A stretch of 64,000 bases of DNA from Gnetum montanum. Taxonomy: Eukaryota > Streptophyta > Gnetopsida > Gnetales > Gnetaceae. The translations under genes and the position numbers were made by a program. The notes under the pieces are model-generated. The model was not told the DNA's origin. It saw only the letters and a list, made by a program, of their open reading frames with translations, and did not search any database. Location of the stretch: assembly GCA_015680685.1 (NCBI GenBank), contig MNCI01014495.1, positions 57,685 through 121,684 of the forward strand, written 5' to 3'. Of this stretch, positions 23,641 through 35,900 are shown in pieces (position 1 is the first letter of the stretch; every line of letters starts with the position of its first letter).

Positions 23641-24500
23641 TCAATTTTTTCCAACAACAAAAATGTTTTGTGTAGCCCCAGCATCAACGCATTTTCTAAA
23701 CACCCTCAGGCTATTCTCTTTCCAACACCAAACCCACTCTAGCGATACTAAGCTAGCACACGTCTCGGGACTCTTCTGCCAAACGAGGACGTCCTTCCTA
23801 GAATTGCAAACACCATGGGAATTGTGCGACTCCCAAACCCCAATGGCCCCCTGTTTCCGCAAGGTCTACCTCGCCTGTTTCCCACGCGCTGGCACCTCTC
23901 CTTCCTCATTAGCGTTCCCTCCATTCCGTGCAACAATGGCCAGGCATCAATTTCGGTGCCCCAGCTCCATTTTTTGGTTCCCAAGTCGTTATTCCCTTTA
24001 GCTACCAATTTTGTTATTCCAGTCGCATCCAATCCGCATTTCTTGTGTCCACCAGCACACAATTCGCCCTTTGTGGACTCCCTTCCATCCACCATTCTAT
24101 CCAGTGCTGCTCCCTATGGACCTCTAACTCCACATGCTTCTGTGCCAACGTCTACACACATTTTCCTTTCTCTTTCTACTCTGTTTTCTACAGAAACACC
24201 CTCCCCAATCCAATCAGTAGCTGCACCCTCCCAAGTCCTTTCCTCTATGCCAACCATGACTCCTCCCCAACAGTCTCCTTCTTCCTCATAGGTGGCTCTC
24301 TTTCACCCAGCCTCCCAAATGCTAGATCTGAATTTTCACCACCGCCTAACCTGCAATCATTCTCACCAGCACCATGTCCAGCCAACTCAAGGTGATGCAG
24401 CCACTGTCGCTGCTCTCTTCTCCAACGTGGGTGATGACTTCTACGCATTGCTTACGCCGATGGGGGGGAGCTCTGATGGTCTGGCAGAACCATCCACCTC
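23641..24500 (+). other. C-rich, Pro/Ser-rich linker between copia integrase and RT
   Basis: About 860 bases richer in C and G than the rest of the element. Frame 1 is open from 23815 to 24291 and encodes a Pro/Ser/Leu-rich sequence. Copia polyproteins often have a variable Pro/Ser-rich linker here, but this one is long and its composition differs sharply from its surroundings. A captured foreign fragment is an alternative. Confidence 0.6.
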
Positions 24501-25240
24501 GTCCAAGTTGCACTAGATGATCGTTGGATTGCAGCAATGGAACATGAGCTACAACAAATCAATAAAAACAACACTTGGAGTCTAGTTCCTCATCCGTCTG
24601 GTAAGCCTATCATCGGCTTAAAATGGATATTCAAACTCAAGAGAAATCAATATGGTGAACTAGACAAATTCAAAGCTCACCTAGTTGCCAAGGGCTATCT
24701 CCAACAGCAAGGTAGAGACTTTGATGACAACTTTGCTCTCGTTTCACGAATGGAATCTGTGAAAATCTTTCTAGCGATTGTTGCACAAGCTGGCTATGTG
24801 GTATATTAATTGGATGTGGCATCTACATTCCTCAATGGCATTCTAAATGAAGAAGTCTATGTGGAACAACCCCTAGGTTTCGTTGATGAAGGAAAACAAA
24901 ATCATGTGTATAAGCTTCATAAAGCTTTGTACGGGCTTAAGCAAGCTCCACGTGCATGGTATGCACGTATTCATTCATTTTTCATCCAAGAGGGGTTCAT
25001 CCATCTTCAGTCCTAAACTACAATTTACAAAAAGGTATTTGGAGATGATTTTATTTTTGTCTGTTTGTATGTAGATAATTTAATTTATTTTTCATAGAAA
25101 TGATTTTCTTAATGCTATGCAAAATGAGTTTGAAATGTCTAATCTAGGGAAAATGTCATATTTTTTGGGTTTTCAAGTAATCCAGAGAACAAAATCCATT
25201 TCCATATGCCAAATGAAATTTGCCCAATCCTTAGTTTAGG
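24501..25240 (+). pseudogene. copia reverse transcriptase, broken
   Basis: MEHELQQINKNNTWSLV at 24537, [53 protein letters not shown] and [16 protein letters not shown] are the standard copia RT blocks. The catalytic box is YVDN at 25068-25079 instead of YVDD, removing a catalytic aspartate. A TAA near 24807 and further stops break it. Confidence 0.92.
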
Positions 25241-25965
25241 AATTTGGCATGATTAATAGTAATCCCTCAAACACACTACTCTCCCTTGGTATAAAACTTA
25301 CCAAGAATGATAAATCTCCTTCAGTCAATCCGTCACTATACAGATCCCTAGTTGGTGGTTTATTGTATCTCTCCAATACTCATCTAAATATTCAATATGT
25401 TGTCAATTACCTTTCTCAATTCATGCAACATCTGCATGAATCACATTGGAAAGCTGCAAAATGAGTTCTATGTTACCTAAGAACTACAACAGATTTTGGG
25501 ATCACATTTCATTGACATACAAACTTCAAGGTATGGGGATACACTGATGCAGATTGGGGAGGTGACCTTGATGATCGAAAGACAACTTCTAGTTTTTGTC
25601 TCTTCTTTGGTCCATCGCTCATCTCTTAGGGATCAAAGAAGCAATCTTCAATCACACTCTCAACAGCCGAAGCAAAATACATAGGTGCATCAAGTGCTGC
25701 TTCTCAGGCCATGTGGATTCACTCTGTTTTCACTAAAATGGGATTTACACTTGATCCTCCCATTTGCTTATACTGTGATTGCACAAGTGCTATTGCAATG
25801 GCTCACAATCTAGTTCAGCATGGGCGTACCAAGCACATTGATATCAAGCATCACTATTTCAGAAGCCTAATCCAAGACAACATCCTCAACATGGACCTCA
25901 AGATTCCGAGCCATGAGAAGTTTGCATCCTTCATAGACCTCCTTAGAGTGGAACCCCTTACCATC
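25240..25965 (+). pseudogene. copia RNase H, broken
   Basis: YRSLVGGLLYLSNTHLNIQY (25339-25398) precedes the domain; then YTDADWGGDLDDRKTTSSF, LSTAEAKYIGASSAA, a CDCTSAIAMAHN block (usual CDNxSAIxLxxN) and RTKHIDIKHHYFR. These are the standard copia RNase H motifs. It ends close to the polypurine tract. The frame changes at least twice. Confidence 0.88.
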
Positions 25966-25967
25966 AT

Positions 25968-25974
25968 GGGGGAG
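25968..25974 (+). promoter_or_regulatory. Polypurine tract of the copia element
   Basis: GGGGGAG lies two bases upstream of the 3' LTR start at 25977. Confidence 0.7.
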
Positions 25975-25976
25975 TT

Positions 25977-26304
25977 TGTGGAAGATGATGTGTATACGTT
26001 CCACATTATTAGGAAATTGATCTCATTCTTTTATTTATTTTAAATAAGATGTGATCCTAGTTGTCCATACTTATCCATACCCATGATTATCTCATACATA
26101 AATAGGATGATAAAGATCATTCTCATGATTTTAGAGACTCATGCTTATCTCTTCAAATCCATTCTTGGAAGGATCCAAGTCTATATAATTGTAGAAGCAC
26201 ATATTCATAAACATATAGATTAACAGATTGTAAGTGTGTTTTTTGTTTTTGTTCTAAAAATGCATAGATAGTAGATCCAGGGCCCTTTAGATTCAGATTT
26301 CTCA
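25977..26304 (+). repeat. 3' LTR of the copia element
   Basis: 328 bp, same ends as the 5' LTR, followed by the ACATA duplication at 26305-26309. Confidence 0.92.
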
Positions 26305-26309
26305 ACATA

Positions 26310-27355
26310 GCCTTCAACAACTTGGAGCCTTTCCTTCCCAATCCCAACTACCCCATCAAGTTGGATCAGTATGAATAGATACTACATGCCAATACCCGCA
26401 CAAATCAAGCATGACGTCCAAACCCCTCCCTCAGCAAATAAAGTTCAGAAGCTGATCCACAGTGAGGTTTTTATGCAACGCTAAATCGAATTCCGTTATT
26501 CGCGCGGTTCACGATTTCCCTTTTTCCCTGGTAAAATTCTCCACAAATATGCGCATCATGAATGCTTAAGAATTTTCTCATCCCAAATATGCTATGCATC
26601 CAGAACCAAATGATACGACTCCAATCACAACTGCACATTTCCCATCCGCGTGCGTGCTAAGCAACAATGCGTAGTGTTTGAATTCAATACGTCATGTTTT
26701 TATGCAACTGAACTACACAAATAGGCCAATGGCTGGAAAAATTTGTCAAACCAGTTTAGAGTGAAGCATCATTAAAACTGGAATATCTCGATGCCACCGA
26801 AGAAACCAAAGACAGCTCAAAACTGATTCATTGAATCCAAATAATCAATACAATCCTAGAACTCTTTATTGTGAAGAGAAGCTTCAATACAAGTGAGAAA
26901 AAAGCTATCACAAAAATTTACATAAAATCAAAGCAGGGGTCACCATCCAGATATGGCAAATGAGATTCTGTCACTTTTCAAACAAAAAGTTAAGCAAATT
27001 AAGTTTGTAGCCTTTAAGACCCTTCTACCGTTTTGAAAAAACACATCAGGCATGTACCGAGTAATCAAGAAGAGACGTTCAATACAACAAACAAGGAGAA
27101 CCAGTACCTATCTTTACTGATTATTTTATAACGAAATACAACAGGGATGTGTTAGATGCCAGCTCTAGGTAAGCTTTTGACCGCCCTAAGCCGGCATTAG
27201 ATTTTCAAAATTGATACAATAGTTTCATGGAAAAAGAAGCTCTTGAAAACCAAGGCAATGAAGCAAAAACGCTCGTTAAAAAACTTGAAACAGACTGTAC
27301 ATGTTCAGATCAATCTTAACTACATGACTTATATGCCGTAATTCTTGTTCATGAC
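26310..27355. other. Low-copy-looking sequence downstream of FES1
   Basis: No gene or repeat is recognised. The part nearest FES1 (about 27100-27355) is expected to hold its 3' untranslated region and polyadenylation signal, but I cannot place the site. Confidence 0.4.
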
Positions 27356-30300
27356 CTAGCTGCTCCCAGAATTATGCTCCTCTGCTGGTAGTAATTCAGC
27401 AGCTTCATTTCTGTGATCAGCTGAGCTCGTTGAACCTGCACCAAGAAGAAGAACCGGCTGCTCCTGTTTCTCTGATGCAGTGTTGCTTGTGTTATCAGGG
27501 CGTGGTGCTGCCCAAGCTCGTAAAGGAGGCTCAAAAAACTTGCTTGCAACATCTGGTGGAAGATCATCATCTCCTGGAAGGTACAGCAATCCATCACTTT
27601 CAAGGGAGGAGGGCTCATTGTAACATGTTTTCCATAAAGAATCAATGAAATGTCTCTCTTCTCTAGCTGCTCCTAATTCATCCTTTGACATCTGGCCAAT
27701 CTTTTTTATACGATCTTGAAGAACATGCTTCAACTTCCCATCTTCTTCACTTAGCCTAGCAGCCTGTGTCTTGCCATCACGCGTAAGCTCAAGTAGGCTT
27801 TCAAGTGCAGCTTCGCGAACATCTGCATCATCACTTGCAGCTAACTGGATAAAAAGTGGATGAAGACCCAATTTTGTAGCTGCATCACAATCAGCTTTGT
27901 CCTCGTGTAGTAGGTATTGCATTAAAAACATAGCTTTCCTAAACACAAGGAAGACACATCAAAATTCAATTCTGGCATTTCCAAGAAGATATCAGAGCTA
28001 TCTGCAATCCAGAACAACATAACATCTATATACCTCTGGAACTTCACGTTATCAGTATTTGCAGCATCCCGCAACTCTGCTAAGCCATTTGCCAAGCGAA
28101 ATGCAGCAATACCAGGCTTATTGTGACGTATTAATCCTACAACACAAGAACCCTTTTTAGAAACATGATATAGTTAACAGAGTGAGCTTAATTGTTCGTA
28201 CACAATGAAAACCTGAAAGTCTTGATTCATATTTGCATATTTTAATGTATGGTATATGCATGCATGAGGGATTAGCAGTAAATCTGCAGCACGAGATTTT
28301 GAGTCTAGCGTGTCTACCATTTCACCATTAAGGCATCTCGAAAGGAAATCAGTATGCTAATATGATCATTCCTCCAAATCTGAAAAGTTGGTAGCTGTGT
28401 GATTCCTCTCAAGATCCAAAACAGTTGAGCCAGTTAAATCAAACTTAGGCCAGAAAAATACAAAATTGTTAATAGGGACTTGAAAATTGTTCTAGAAAAT
28501 TTAGTGCATGTTCAGCTTTTGTTAGAAAGCAGTAGAAGATTGCTACTAACAAAAAGCTCGTAGCTTACAAGCGAAAGGAAAAACTCTAAAAGAAAAGCAG
28601 AAACAAAAATATGCAAATGTTACGAAGTATAGGAATAAATTCACCTTCTTTTTTCCTATTTTAAGGCAAATATTCTCACCACTATAAAACCTACATCAGT
28701 GTTCTAGCTAGTAAAGAACTCTATCAAAGCTGGTATTTCAACACTACCGTACAGGCTATTATTTCCAGCAAGGTGGATCATTTTTTAAGTTGTTTTTAAT
28801 TTTTTATAGGTTGCGCTTTCAAAAGGGTGACTAGATATAAATAAATAATCAGCTACATTAATAGAATTTAGAGTGCATCAATTTGGAGGAAAAATCGTTA
28901 AATTTTCGTGATGATTTAAACCCCATTTAAGGGTGTGATGGTTGCAGTTAGAGGTTGGAAAGAACATGTGACATATGACATGGAATTTCACTACCCAAGT
29001 TTCTGAAATTGACAAGAAAACTAGATATAGAATGACAACACAGAGATGATTGCTAATTATTTTTAGAATGGCTGCATATGAAATGAATCCTCAATCTTAA
29101 TTTCTCAGATCCCAGGGAGGCGTTTTGTGGATGTTCTCATGATATATTTTATCATATCATCTTTCTGCCCATTCAAAGACACTACAATGTACACCAAAAC
29201 GTCAAACTGATGCTAAACAAAAATATCAAAAAGTTTTGTTTTTTTTTTCCTTTTTTTTTTCCTTTTGTTTTTTTAAGTATTATGATCTAACCTTTTCATG
29301 AAATATAAGAACAATATTTATATGCTTACCGGAAATTGCTCCCAGTGCTTTGGTACAAGCAGTAATGTCAGAATCTGTCTTAAAAACTTCTAACAGAAGC
29401 TCCAGGCCATGTTCATCCATAACAAGCTTTTGACTTTTTGGATTATTTTGCACAATAGTGCTGACAACTTCTGCAGCCTTTGCACGAAGCTCGGCATGGG
29501 GATTTTTTAGGTACCCAAGAAGCGGCTTAAGACCTCCAATTGAATGCAAATCTGTAAAATCTATTCAGCCAGTTTCAAAACGATCAATTTACAACTTAGA
29601 GAGTAACAATTAATGAACAATGACAACCTTGTTGAGCACAAATGCTAAATATAAATGGAATTATCTACGTTGCAAGTGATTTAAGTGGTTAACTTTAACC
29701 GCTAACTTCATCGCTCTCAAAGTCACCAGATAAAAATTTTGTAAGAACTAGTCAAAACTATGGTGGGTATGGCCTAGCAACTCTAATAGTCAATGTATAA
29801 GTTTATAACTTTGACTTAATTGAGTATTATAACAATAGAAATTGCACAAAAAGAAAATTTATTCATCTCTATTTCAGATTTTTTGTAGGCACATTTTCCT
29901 TCAAATAAGGAAATGCAGAAAATAAATAAACAACCACTGTCAAAAAAGATTTGCAGTTACCATTAGCCATGTCAATTGACTCCACATGCTCCTGAAGCTC
30001 ATCAAGAAGCCCTACAAAGGAGCATAACTCGATCAATAATAATTTTAGGTAAATACAATAACAGCAAAAAAGATATATTCTTCAACCAATTATACTTTCT
30101 AAATCTTCAACGGTTACTCCCTAAGAATTTAAAGTCTCCTGAGGTGTCTGCATGACAGCCGTAATCTCCTTCATTCGTTGAACCACATCAATGGTTTGTG
30201 CTTGCATCGCTTCCATGAACCACTTTCTATCCTCTTCACTGTAAACAATTTCATAAAATTGGGCATTCAGCTTCAACTAACTGTGACAAATTTTCGATCC

Positions 30301-30844
30301 TTTCAAATTGAATAAATATTTTAACTCGAATTCTCTTATATGGATAACTATAAAAAGCATTCCCCAGCACTATATGAAACTGGAAGGTAAGCGTTTTATA
30401 CTTTTTACATCACTGCGGAGACCATCATGAACACCGAGTGCATTAACTTAAAGCTCTTTAGAATGAAAGAAATATTGCAAGCAATTTCAGGCATTAAACT
30501 AACACATTGTAAATCCGGCAAACATATGCCCAGAACATTTGGCAAAACACATCCTTCATACTCGATTCAGGTTAATAATTTAACCATGAAATTTTCCTTG
30601 CGTGAAAATTTCTCACAAATAGCCTAAATCCTAAGTCTTAACATGTCTGTTAAATCGAGTAAGCATCGTTCTGCAGAAAATTTTCTTTTTCCAAAAAAAC
30701 TCTAATTCGTTGACGACGAGGGTAAAAACATTTCAAAATCAAAGGAAAAACAGCTGACGTCATCTGTCGCGTTGGACGCGTACCGTCTGAATGTGAGAGA
30801 CTCCATTTCAGAAGCCCTTCCCAATTCGGATTCTGACCCGCCAT
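27356..30844 (-). CDS. FES1: Fes1/HspBP1-type Hsp70 nucleotide exchange factor, with an in-frame stop in exon 2
   Basis: Cytosolic Fes1 proteins release ADP from Hsp70 and protect it during heat stress. Six exons fit: 30844-30759, 30238-30096, 30011-29961, 29551-29330, 28136-28034 and 27938-27356. All introns are GT-AG, and the sum is 1188 nt (395 codons plus stop). The start ATG gives MAGQNPNWEGLLKWSLSHSD, the conserved Fes1 N-terminus. LLDELQEHVESIDMAN, LHSIGGLKPLLGYLKNPHAE, VSTIVQNNPKSQKLVM and LIRHNKPGIAAFRLANGLAE are armadillo-repeat segments. FIDSLWKTCYNEPSSLES and DLPPDVASKFFEPPLRAWAA form the typical C-terminus. Codon 68 is TAG (30121-30123), where the family has a sense codon; one C-to-T change from CAG would explain it. 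All other reading frame is intact, so this is either a very young null allele or pseudogene, or a base-call error. Confidence 0.93.
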
Positions 30845-31110
30845 GGATTACGAGAACAAAACACGAACCCAGAGATTCGATCTTTCCGCCTTCTCAAACG
30901 CTGCAACTATAACGAAGACAACAATAATACGGACAACATCAGAAACTGCAAGATATATGTGTTTCTGAAAACCGGAACACCGCACTGTAAATGGTCTCGA
31001 ATCTCCGAGAACGGAAATCTGGAACGTTCTGCAGAGATGGTTTAGGAACGTTGGTAAAACACGTGGTTTTGGGGGGGTTGTTAAGGTGAAAAACACGTGG
31101 TTTTTGTCAC
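30845..31110 (-). promoter_or_regulatory. FES1 upstream region with heat-shock-element-like and G-box motifs
   Basis: GAACGTTC at 31022-31029, about 180 bp upstream of the start codon, is two inverted nGAAn units. It is followed by CAG in the third-unit position, so it is an imperfect heat-shock element. A second GAACGTT lies at 31046-31052. Two CACGTG G-boxes lie at 31060-31065 and 31094-31099. Arabidopsis FES1A is heat-induced, so heat-shock-factor control is plausible but not shown. Confidence 0.4.
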
Positions 31111-32111
31111 GAGAACAACGCGATTGGTGTTAAATTTTTATTCTTCTTTTGTTCCCTTCGTTGTATTGTTTCCACGGCAACCGAGATGTTCGATTTTACA
31201 ATTGCTTACCTAAAACTGAAATCACGTTGCCCTTTTTTAATAATTTTCTAAGCAGCAAAGGAGGAGAATCATGGGCGCCCAGTTAAACTGGAATGATTTA
31301 TGATATACTTCCAATTTCTTGGTGCCTAAGTTGTGAGGAGGACCGGTGTTAATGTAAGATACGCAGATTCGTCCTTTGGTGGAGGTTGAGGAACCTTTTT
31401 AATTAGGAAATTTTAAGTGGTGTGCTTGATTCCGGTGGGTAGTGATGAATTATAAAGTTTTACTCATTTAATTCAAGTTTCAATAAGACTTTTTCTCTTG
31501 TTAGTGCTAGAGTTTTGTTAATGAAATTAGTTTTGGGATTCTAAATTACTTTTAACTTTTTTTGCATAGTAATTTCTATTAGTTCCTAATAATATAGATT
31601 TAAATGCTAGTGATTATAAATTGTAACACTTTCTTCTAGTGATGATATTAAGCTTTTTCTTAATCTTCTTAATTATAATATTCCATAAAGTTTTCAAGGA
31701 TCTAACAAAGGAAAAAGAAATGCCTAACAACTTGAAAACATCTGAATTTTCAAGAAGATGTCGAAATTCATAGGAAGATGCATGTTCAAACCTTTGATTA
31801 CAAAACATAGAATATTTTGACTAATTAAGTCCAAAGCCTCAAACTCTACAATATTGATCGACACAATAAAAAAGACAATGTGCAATAGCTTTATCACTTC
31901 TCATTATAAAAATAGATTCGTACAACAAATGTATATTCAATAATATAGAAACATTATTCTCAATAAAGATGCCTTGTACCAAATTAAATTATTGATCCTT
32001 CCAAATAGCATGACATAGAAAATCTACAATAAATGTCACAATCTCAAATGTTGTATATGCTTGATTATTTAATTTAAAGTTATTGAATTTTAACCTTCAC
32101 TTCACCACACT
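31111..32111. other. AT-rich intergenic sequence
   Basis: No gene, RNA or repeat is recognised. A 64-codon minus frame at 31614-31808 is Lys/Phe-rich and looks like chance in AT-rich DNA. Confidence 0.4.
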
Positions 32112-32876
32112 TGACAAATTTTCAATTCTTCATACGCGATATCGCAACCCGTCACCTTGTCTATAAATAAGAGGCAGCTTTCCCTTGTAAGATCATCTAG
32201 ATCTAGGCCCTTAGCTAAACTCTGGCAGTTTTACCATTCCATAGATAGAATAATTTCCATGTGCCCGCAATAGGAGTCTCAAAGTGAACGGATCTTTATT
32301 TGAGCAAATTGTACCTGAGCACACATTTGTGTACGGAAATAAAGACAAACTTTTTGATAAACCTTGCAGCATGTGGACTAAGCTAAATGGGAATTAATTA
32401 ATGTTAAATGCTTAATTGCTTTCTTAGATAATTAATCTCTCTCAACCCTCAACTCCTAGTTAAGTGCATTCAGTACGACCGCTTCAAGCACGTGTGCTAC
32501 GCTTGGTAACCCAGTAACGAATAGTGTTTGGTAATCCCAGTAGCATTGCACTGGTTCAAGGTGTGTACGACAAGTGGGGATGGATACTGATGTTAGGACA
32601 ATTAGAACTTAGTTAATTAAAGTTAGTCATTTAGCCTCTTCCCCCTTCATCTCTTAGCATAGGCGATAAAAAGATAAAAGACATAAAAAATCATATACCT
32701 CAGACTTACTTAACCATACAACTGTGACAATACAAGTAAGTGTGGGAAGACAACGATTGATTAACCTTAAGTGTTCCATAAGGCGCATAAGCACTTAGTC
32801 CTTGGAGTTCAACCGGATCGCGCGTGAGACGCTCGTATTCGTATAGTTGAGTGTAGGGGTACCTCGCCACTCATCA
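32112..32876 (+). repeat. Isolated Athila-like LTR in plus orientation
   Basis: Ends GGTACCTCGCCACTCATCA at 32876; the body at 32455-32876 aligns with 1-412 and with the reverse complement of 61224-61650. GCGATATCGC (32136-32145) lies 16 bp before TATAAATA (32162-32169). Neither a polypurine tract before it nor a primer-binding site after it is visible, so it is probably a solo LTR. The left boundary (TGACAAATTTTC) is approximate and no target duplication was found. Confidence 0.7.
32136..32169 (+). promoter_or_regulatory. LTR core promoter: palindrome plus TATA box
   Basis: GCGATATCGC at 32136-32145, a 16-bp gap, then TATAAATA at 32162-32169. Confidence 0.6.
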
Positions 32877-34765
32877 GTTCTCAACATAGCCAAATTTAGC
32901 TTTGCTTTTCTCCTTTCACCACTCAACCAAAATTCGATTTCCCTTCCTAGTTCTTTGACACTTAGTGAAATTTTAGTTGTCTCTTATTCAATGCTTAGCC
33001 AATTTTCAACCTTCCTTGCCTCTTCATCACTTAACCAACTTTTGACTTTCTCCTTGTCCCCTAGCACTTAGTCAAATTTTTTGATTTTGCCCTCCCTCTC
33101 CCTCATACTTAGCCATATTTCCAAGCTTTTCCTTCTTAGCTCTCTCTTCACCATCTTTTGTCCTCATACAAGCTATGATAATGTGGAGCTTCCTGCTATG
33201 CTTGGTGTACCATGCCCTATGCCTCGCTCATCCTAGTAGTCTTTTATTTTTTATAAAAAAATTAATTAAATAATTAATTAAAATTATAAATTATAAATAA
33301 ATAATAAAATTAAGGATAACGCCCCATGCTTTGTGCCGTGTGGTGTGCTAGCAAAATTGGTCTATTCCCCTTCCATCCATCCACAAATTGTTTTTTTTTT
33401 AAAAAAAAAGCAACTACAGCATCGCATGCATTGGCCACACACCTCCCATGCCTAATTATGTGTCGATCTTAGGTTTGTAATAAACTAGTAGCACACCAAC
33501 TCCAGGAACCAATGTTGCACTACTAACAGTACTACACCCCTTCACTAGGTCCAATAATGCAAAAAGAAAGGAAGTGGCACCCTATAACACTAGGGGGGCA
33601 AGCAAGTTGTAGGTCTATAGCACACTCGCTATGCATGTTAATGCACATATCAAGGAGCCTAGTAGATGGTGCCATGGCCCTCATGACTATTGCCATCACA
33701 ACCACATATTCTTGACTCCTCCTTTACTTTAAAGTAACGACAACATTGCAGCTTGTGCTAGGTTTTTTGTCCCTTTCCTTCTCCATGAGTGTTGCATGCA
33801 CATTGTTACCTCTTTAGGCCCCCATTCACCTCAATCGACCTCTCTTCTCGTTGATCCACTATCTACCACATCTACTCCACTCTTGTCTTTTCTCAACTTT
33901 CATCCTCTCTTAAGCCAAATCATCAACTTTCTTCCTATCTAGCACAGGTGTTAACGTTGCCCTTAGCATAGGCTAGGGTCATGGCTGATTGGCATGATAG
34001 TTGACATAGCATGCTAAAGCCCATGTGGCCACCACCAATGCTACTAGCATCACAAGTTCCCTACAAAAGTACCCAATGTGCGCATCCCTTTCCCTTGGAT
34101 AAAAAAGCGAGAAAAAGTAAGACGAAAATAGCAAGCAAGATGAAGCAAAGGACGACTCACCTAGGTGCTGCTAGCATAGAGTCGAGTCCCTCCCTAGCAT
34201 CCCTTGCCTCTCCTCTATATGTTTCTTGGTGGAACCCACCTACCTCCTCCCCACATTTGCTCCTCTTCCTCTCACCATGCAATGTCATCTCCAAGCATGA
34301 AGCACAAGCTCTTAAGATCTCAAATTGCAAAATATCAAACTTCTTATCTTTCTTTTTCTTTTTTCTCTTTCCTTTATCTCGGTTTCACTTTTCCCATGTG
34401 ATGTGAGCCTAAGTGTCTTCAAACTAAGCTAACCTAGGATCATGCATTCCTAACTGGCACTGATGTGGAATCCTCATCATCACATTAGCTTCATATATGA
34501 CCCCCTACCCTCAATCCCAAAATGTCTCACCAAGATCCTAAAATATCCCTGGACTCACCCGAACTCACCTACAAGGCTCCCAAGCCTTCATAAACTTAAA
34601 TTATATGTGAAAATCAACCTTAAAAATCAAAATAAAAAACATTTCTATCTCTTTCTTAGTTTCCAACTTAACTTATAAGTTCTCCTAACCTTGGGACTTT
34701 GATTTTTTCCATGTAATTATCCTTTTCTCTCATGCTTTGCACGTCATGGATGTTATCATGCTTGG
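32877..34765. other. Repeat-derived sequence without recognised genes
   Basis: The first 250 bases contain degenerate repeats around CTTAGCCAA / CACTTAGTCAAATTTT. An AT-only stretch lies at about 33240-33320 and a T-run facing an A-run at about 33389-33410. From 33700 to 34450 the sequence is CT-rich. It may be the leader and gag region of the Tat-like element to the right, but no gag motif is visible. Confidence 0.4.
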
Positions 34766-35900
34766 TTGTTTGCACAAACCCTCATCCTAGATGGGCCTTA
34801 TGACCAAGTTACTAAGCCTCTCATTGAGGACTTAATCAATCTATCTCCCTTAAACTCATTAGACTTAATAATTTCAACCTTGGACATCACACATAAGGAC
34901 TTAATTTTCAAAGCTAACCTTGCCTTCCTCAACTGTGAGCTAATCCAAATCAATGATCCCATCCTAAAACTCATCATTGCTAACTACCAAAATGACAAGA
35001 AGATCTTGCAATTGGGGGCAAACTTGCTTGATGACCTTAAATATTCCATCGTCGCAACACTACAAAAAACTTCTTTGTCTTGGCTTATGATGACATGCTA
35101 AGATTAGACTCATCTTTGGTTTAACACACCATCGTTCTCAAGGAGGGTTCCAAGTCCATTAAGTAAAAAACTTGAAAAATTAAACCTAATTTAGCCTTAG
35201 CCATTAAATATGGGATCACAAAGCTTTACAATGCAAGCTTCATATGCCCCATAAACTACTTAGACTAGGTATCCAACATGGTAGTAGTTCCTAAGAAGAA
35301 TGGAGCCAGTAGAATATGCATCAATATCTATGAACTTAACAAAGTAACATTGAAAGATGACTTCCCCTTATTTAATATTAATCAACTCATAAACATAATG
35401 GCAAGTCATGCTTTACTTATTTTTATGGACAACTTCTCAAGTTACAATCAAATAAGAATTAATTCCAAGCATCAACATTTCATAACTTTCATGATTCCAT
35501 CAGGAACATTTTGCTATACAACAATGCCTTTTGGACTCAAGAATGCAAGGGAAACATATTAACAAGTCATGAATTTCATATTCAGTGATATGATATTCAA
35601 AATTGTTAATGACTATGTGGATGATTTAATTGTTAAGTCCATCTTAACAACTAATCATCCCACTAATCTAGACATAGTATTGGTCCAATGTAATCAATAT
35701 AACCTTTGCCTTAACCCACAAAAGTGTATTTTTGATCTAGAAACAAATAAAATTTTAAGATTCTTCATTTCAACCAATAGTATCATGGTGAATCTTAACC
35801 AAGTTAAGGCAATCATGAACCTTCTACTGCCTAAGTAACTTAAAGACATGTGCATCTTGCAAGGCAAACTCCAATCCATTTGTTGTTTCATATGCAATCT
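34766..35900 (+). pseudogene. Tat-like reverse transcriptase, broken
   Basis: MVVVPKKNGASRICINIYEL at 35278, KDDFPLFNINQLI, MDNFSSYNQIRI, FCYTTMPFGLKNA and the catalytic YVDDLIVKS at about 35614-35640 follow in order. The DD pair is intact, but a TAA at about 35560 and others interrupt the frame. The upstream part (34766-35101) resembles the region preceding RT in Tat polyproteins. Confidence 0.85.

Larger units (their letters stand above)
20964..26304 (+). mobile_element. Ty1/copia LTR retrotransposon, structurally complete, inactive
   Basis: LTRs at 20964-21327 and 25977-26304, both starting TGTGGAAGATGATGTG and ending TTTCTCA. A perfect 5-bp duplication ACATA lies at 20959-20963 and 26305-26309. 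Domain order is gag, zinc knuckle, protease, integrase, RT, RNase H, so it is Ty1/copia. Stops and frame changes occur in every domain. It inserted into sequence just outside copy 1. Confidence 0.95.

Noticed and set aside
23641-24095. Overlapping minus frames opposite the copia linker
   Set aside because: Open only because of the C-rich composition of the plus strand; no recognised motif.
28296-28345. Possible tRNA-like stretch in FES1 intron 4 (AGCACGAGATTTTGAGTC... region)
   Set aside because: I could not form a cloverleaf with consistent acceptor and anticodon stems.
30427-30627. 66-codon plus frame within FES1 intron 1
   Set aside because: No motif, lies within an intron of the opposite strand gene.
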